Assembly (NCBI GenBank): GCA_019090795.1 | Contig: JAHRVG010000004.1 | Coordinates: forward strand, 1-64,000 | Source of the DNA: Paracoccaceae bacterium | GTDB lineage: Bacteria > Pseudomonadota > Alphaproteobacteria > Rhodobacterales > Rhodobacteraceae | Direction of reading: 5' to 3' | DNA length: 64,000 nucleotides | Part shown: piece after piece, positions 60,873 to 64,000 of the stretch | How the letters are laid out: each line of letters starts with the position of its first letter | Numbering within the stretch: the stretch's first letter is position 1 | Translations under genes and position numbers: made by a program | Notes under the pieces: model-generated | What the model was told of the DNA's origin: nothing | Databases searched by the model: none | What the model saw: only the letters and a program-made list of their open reading frames with translations

Positions 60873-62485
60873 GCATCACCAGCGCAAACCGGCTCGAACT
60901 GCTGCAAATCGCCGAGGCCGTGGCCCGTGAAAAAATGATCGACCCCGATCTGGTAATTCAAGCCATGGAAGAATCCATGGCCAAGGCTGCCAAATCGAAA
61001 TATGGCGCAGAGCTGGACATCCGCGCGTTTATTGATCGCAAAACCGGCGAGCTGGAAATGACCCGCGTGCGCGAAGTTGTCGAGGAAGTGGAAAACCATT
61101 TTATCGAGATGACAACCGAGGATGCGACCGCCCACAAGGAAAACCCCGAAGTTGGCGATCTGATTATTGATCAACTGCCGCCAATGGATTTTGGCCGGAT
61201 TGCTGCACAATCTGCGAAACAAGTGATTTTGCAGAAAGTGCGCGAAGCAGAGCGCGAGCGCCAATATGAGGAATTCAAAGACCGCGAAGGCACCATTATA
61301 AATGGTCTGGTCAAGCGCGTCGAGTACGGCAATGTGATCGTGGATGTGGGCCGGGGCGAGGCAATTTTGCGTCGTGACCAGCTGATCAACCGCGAATTGT
61401 ACCGCAATGGCGATCGTATCCGCGCCTATATCAAAGAAGTCCGCTCAGAGATGCGCGGCCCGCAAATATTCCTGTCACGTACAGCACCGGAATTCATGGC
61501 CGAGTTGTTCAAGATGGAAGTGCCGGAAATCTATGACGGTATTATCGAGATCAAGGCTGTTGCCCGTGATCCGGGTTCTCGTGCCAAGATCGGTGTGATT
61601 TCCTTTGACAACTCGATTGATCCCGTTGGCGCCTGCGTTGGTATGCGCGGTAGCCGGGTTCAGGCAGTTGTGAATGAATTGCAGGGCGAAAAAATCGACA
61701 TCATTCCCTGGAACGAAGACGCGCCGACTTTCTTGGTCAACGCGTTGCAGCCAGCCGAGGTTGCCAAGGTTGTTTTGGATGACGAGGCTGAACGGATTGA
61801 GGTTGTTGTTCCTGATGAACAACTGTCCCTTGCCATTGGTCGCCGCGGCCAGAACGTGCGGTTGGCCAGCCAGTTGACGGGTCTTGATATCGACATCATG
61901 ACCGAAGCTGAAGAATCTGAACGTCGTCAGAAAGAATTCGAAGCCCGTTCGAAATTGTTCATGGACACTATGAATGTAGACGAGGTTGTGGCGCAATTGC
62001 TGGTGGCAGAGGGCTTTACCCGTCTTGAAGAAGTGGCCTATGTCGATATTGAAGAAATATCCGGCATTGAAGGTTTTGACAATGAAACTGCAGAAGAGTT
62101 GCAGGCTCGTGCCCGTGAATCCTTGGATGAAATCAACACCAAGGCGCTGGAAGAGGCCAAGGCGCTGGGCGTTGAGCAAAGTCTGATCGACTATGAAGGC
62201 CTGACCCCGCAAATGCTGGTGGCTTTGGCCAAGGACGATGTGAAAACTCTTGAGGTGTTTGCGACGCTGGCGGATTGGGAAATTGCCGGGGGCTATACCA
62301 CTGTAGAAGGTCAGCGTGTCAAAGATGATGGCGTGCTGGAAGCGTTTGATGTGGGCCTCGAAGAGGCGCAGGAAATGGTGATGACTGCCCGTGTTATGTT
62401 GGGTTGGGTTACGCAAGAAGAACTTGATGCGAAAGCTGCGGAAGATGCAGCAGAAGAAACTACAGAAGAAGGGGCCGAAGTCTGA
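60869..62485 (+). CDS. nusA: transcription termination/antitermination protein NusA
   Basis: [41 protein letters not shown]1 and KH domains ([27 protein letters not shown]). Confidence 0.98.
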   Translation: MSITSANRLELLQIAEAVAREKMIDPDLVIQAMEESMAKAAKSKYGAELDIRAFIDRKTGELEMTRVREVVEEVENHFIEMTTEDATAHKENPEVGDLIIDQLPPMDFGRIAAQSAKQVILQKVREAERERQYEEFKDREGTIINGLVKRVEYGNVIVDVGRGEAILRRDQLINRELYRNGDRIRAYIKEVRSEMRGPQIFLSRTAPEFMAELFKMEVPEIYDGIIEIKAVARDPGSRAKIGVISFDNSIDPVGACVGMRGSRVQAVVNELQGEKIDIIPWNEDAPTFLVNALQPAEVAKVVLDDEAERIEVVVPDEQLSLAIGRRGQNVRLASQLTGLDIDIMTEAEESERRQKEFEARSKLFMDTMNVDEVVAQLLVAEGFTRLEEVAYVDIEEISGIEGFDNETAEELQARARESLDEINTKALEEAKALGVEQSLIDYEGLTPQMLVALAKDDVKTLEVFATLADWEIAGGYTTVEGQRVKDDGVLEAFDVGLEEAQEMVMTARVMLGWVTQEELDAKAAEDAAEETTEEGAEV

Positions 62486-62503
62486 TGTCTCAGACTTTGG
62501 AAT

Positions 62504-63151
62504 ATGCTCTTGGGTCGTGGAAAACGAAAGATAAAAGTCAATGAACCGGAAAGGCGCTGTATTGTGTCTGGGCTGGTGCAGAAATGCAGCGGCCTCATCC
62601 GGTTTGTCTTGGCGCCTGATGGAACGGTAACGCCGGATATTTCCGCGCGCCTGCCTGGCCGTGGGTTGTGGGTTTCAGCCAATCGGCGTGAATTGAAAAA
62701 GGCAATCAAGAAGAATGCCTTTTCACGCGCCGCCAAAACCCAAGCTGTAATCCCAGACGGATTGCTTGAACTGGTCGAAGATCTTTTGCTGAAACACACC
62801 ATCAACTTGGTGTCTATGGCACGCAAAGTCGGAGTTGCTTATTGTGGCTTTGATAAGGTAAAATCGGCCTTGATGAACGACACCGTGGTTGTGCTGATGC
62901 AAGCCAGTGACGGATCTGCCCCGCAAAAGCGCAAGCTGCGCCCGCCGGACAGAGAAAATTCCTACATTTCATGCCTGAAAGCTGCCGAATTGGGTTTGGC
63001 TTTTGGACGTGAACATGTGATACATGCGGCGCTTGCCAGAGGCGGTCTGACCAACAAGATCAGATTTGAGACAGCAAGGCTTTCTGCGGTACGCGGAGAG
63101 GATGCCATAACAGAGGCAAAAGCAGCCGGTGATCCGGCGGTGAAAGGTTGA
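62504..63151 (+). CDS. RNA-binding protein: YlxR (DUF448) fused to an L7Ae/YlxQ-like domain
   Basis: EPERRCIVSGLVQKCSGLIRFVLAPDGTVTPDISARLPGRGLWVS; C-terminal LVSMARKVGVAYCGFDKVKSAL. Confidence 0.88.
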   Translation: MLLGRGKRKIKVNEPERRCIVSGLVQKCSGLIRFVLAPDGTVTPDISARLPGRGLWVSANRRELKKAIKKNAFSRAAKTQAVIPDGLLELVEDLLLKHTINLVSMARKVGVAYCGFDKVKSALMNDTVVVLMQASDGSAPQKRKLRPPDRENSYISCLKAAELGLAFGREHVIHAALARGGLTNKIRFETARLSAVRGEDAITEAKAAGDPAVKG

Positions 63152-63158
63152 TTGACGA

Positions 63159-64000
63159 ATGAGTGACGAAGACAATAAAGACGGCAAAACACTGGGCCTG
63201 CGCAGCGGAACCCAGACCAGCCGTGTACGTCAAAGTTTTTCCCACGGCCGCACGAAATCTGTTGTGGTAGAGAAAAAGCGCAAACGCGTTTTTGTGCCTA
63301 AGTCCGGTGCGGGCGGCAAGCCGGGCACAGGAACAGGCAGTGGCCCGAGGGCTGTGGGCATTTCCGATGTTGAAATGGAACGTCGCAAAAAGGCGTTGAA
63401 GGCCGCGGTTGCCATGGAGGCAGAACGCAAAGTCAAAGAAGAAGCCGAAACCGCCCGCCGTGAGGCGGATCGCGCTGAACGTCGTCGCGACAAAGAGGTG
63501 AAAGAGCAAGAAGACCAAGATCGCGCTGATCGTGCCCGTCAAAAAGAAGAAGACGAGATTCGCACTAAGGAAGAAGCCAAGGCAGCCGCTACCGTCAAAG
63601 TGGAGCAAGCCGCTAAACCAAAAGAAGAGGCCCCCGAACCGGCTGGTACCGAGGCAGCGGTTTCCCGGACGCCAAACTATAAAACAGCTGCGCCCAAGCG
63701 GGATATCAAACCGCAAGATGATAAAAAGCAAAATCGCAGCACTGTCGGCGATCGCCGCCGTTCCGGCAAGCTGACTATTAATCAAGCCCTGTCTGGTGAT
63801 CGTGGTGGGCGGCAACGTTCTATGGCGGCAATGAAACGGGCCCAGGAACGCGAACGCCGTAAAATGGGCAGCCAGCAAATTGAGCACGAAAAACAAGTGC
63901 GCGACGTGCAGGTGCCCGAAGCAATTACCGTTCAAGAGCTTGCCAACCGCATGGCCGAACGGGTTGCCGCGGTTGTTAAGGCATTGATGAATAATGGTAT
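63159..64000 (+). CDS. infB: translation initiation factor IF-2, N-terminal part (truncated by window end)
   Basis: ATG at 63159: MSDEDNKDGKTLGLRSGTQTSRVRQSFSHGRTKSVVVEKKRKRVFVPK..., charged linker, ITVQELANRMAERVAAVVKALMNNG IF2_N domain. Confidence 0.95.
   Translation, partial: MSDEDNKDGKTLGLRSGTQTSRVRQSFSHGRTKSVVVEKKRKRVFVPKSGAGGKPGTGTGSGPRAVGISDVEMERRKKALKAAVAMEAERKVKEEAETARREADRAERRRDKEVKEQEDQDRADRARQKEEDEIRTKEEAKAAATVKVEQAAKPKEEAPEPAGTEAAVSRTPNYKTAAPKRDIKPQDDKKQNRSTVGDRRRSGKLTINQALSGDRGGRQRSMAAMKRAQERERRKMGSQQIEHEKQVRDVQVPEAITVQELANRMAERVAAVVKALMNNG

Noticed and set aside
61475-62416. 313 aa minus-strand ORF opposite nusA
   Set aside because: Antisense shadow of a clear nusA coding sequence; no recognisable motifs.
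63060-63935. 291 aa minus-strand ORF opposite infB
   Set aside because: Antisense to the low-complexity charged IF-2 N-terminus; F/L-rich composition is what its complement gives.
1-64000. CRISPR arrays, tRNA/rRNA genes, transposons, prophage or toxin-antitoxin modules
   Set aside because: No regularly spaced repeats, cloverleaf-like or rRNA-like segments, or transposase/integrase ORFs recognised by eye; a tRNAscan/Rfam/ISfinder search would settle this.

Overview
The window is a 64 kb stretch of ordinary chromosome from an alphaproteobacterium. Protein similarity and gene order suggest a Rhodobacteraceae/Roseobacter-type genome. I recognise no rRNA, tRNA, CRISPR array, transposase or phage gene. 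From left to right it contains: a frameshifted SulP transporter; a protocatechuate/4-hydroxybenzoate (pca/pob) cluster with a DUF849/BKACE enzyme; a glutamine-synthetase-like gene and a LysR regulator; an OmpA-like/CinA/sfsA/map/radC/hslVU block; and smr, Tim44-like, fxsA, secB, dnaQ-coaE-aroE-maf. Next is an AT-rich ~500 bp gap with DnaA-box-like motifs (candidate oriC), followed by hemJ-rho-mnmE-mnmG-rsmG-parA-parB. Two perfect parS 16-mers and one degenerate parS-like palindrome lie inside mnmG and rsmG. The window continues with hemW-rdgB-rph, hrcA-grpE, mutS, maeB and dnaKJ; a ~10 kb surface-polysaccharide locus (KpsM-like permease, CysQ, KdsB-like, several glycosyltransferases, GalU, a two-module sulfotransferase); ptsN-hpf-rpoN-lptBAC; a ribonuclease D; and rimP-nusA-ylxR-infB, cut off at the window end. 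The most interesting items are the candidate chromosome origin with its parS cluster, the possible sulfated-glycan pathway with multi-domain enzymes, the BKACE that may replace lower beta-ketoadipate steps, and a terminator-like hairpin just upstream of rimP. All functional calls come from reading translated sequence and remembered family features. No database search was run.
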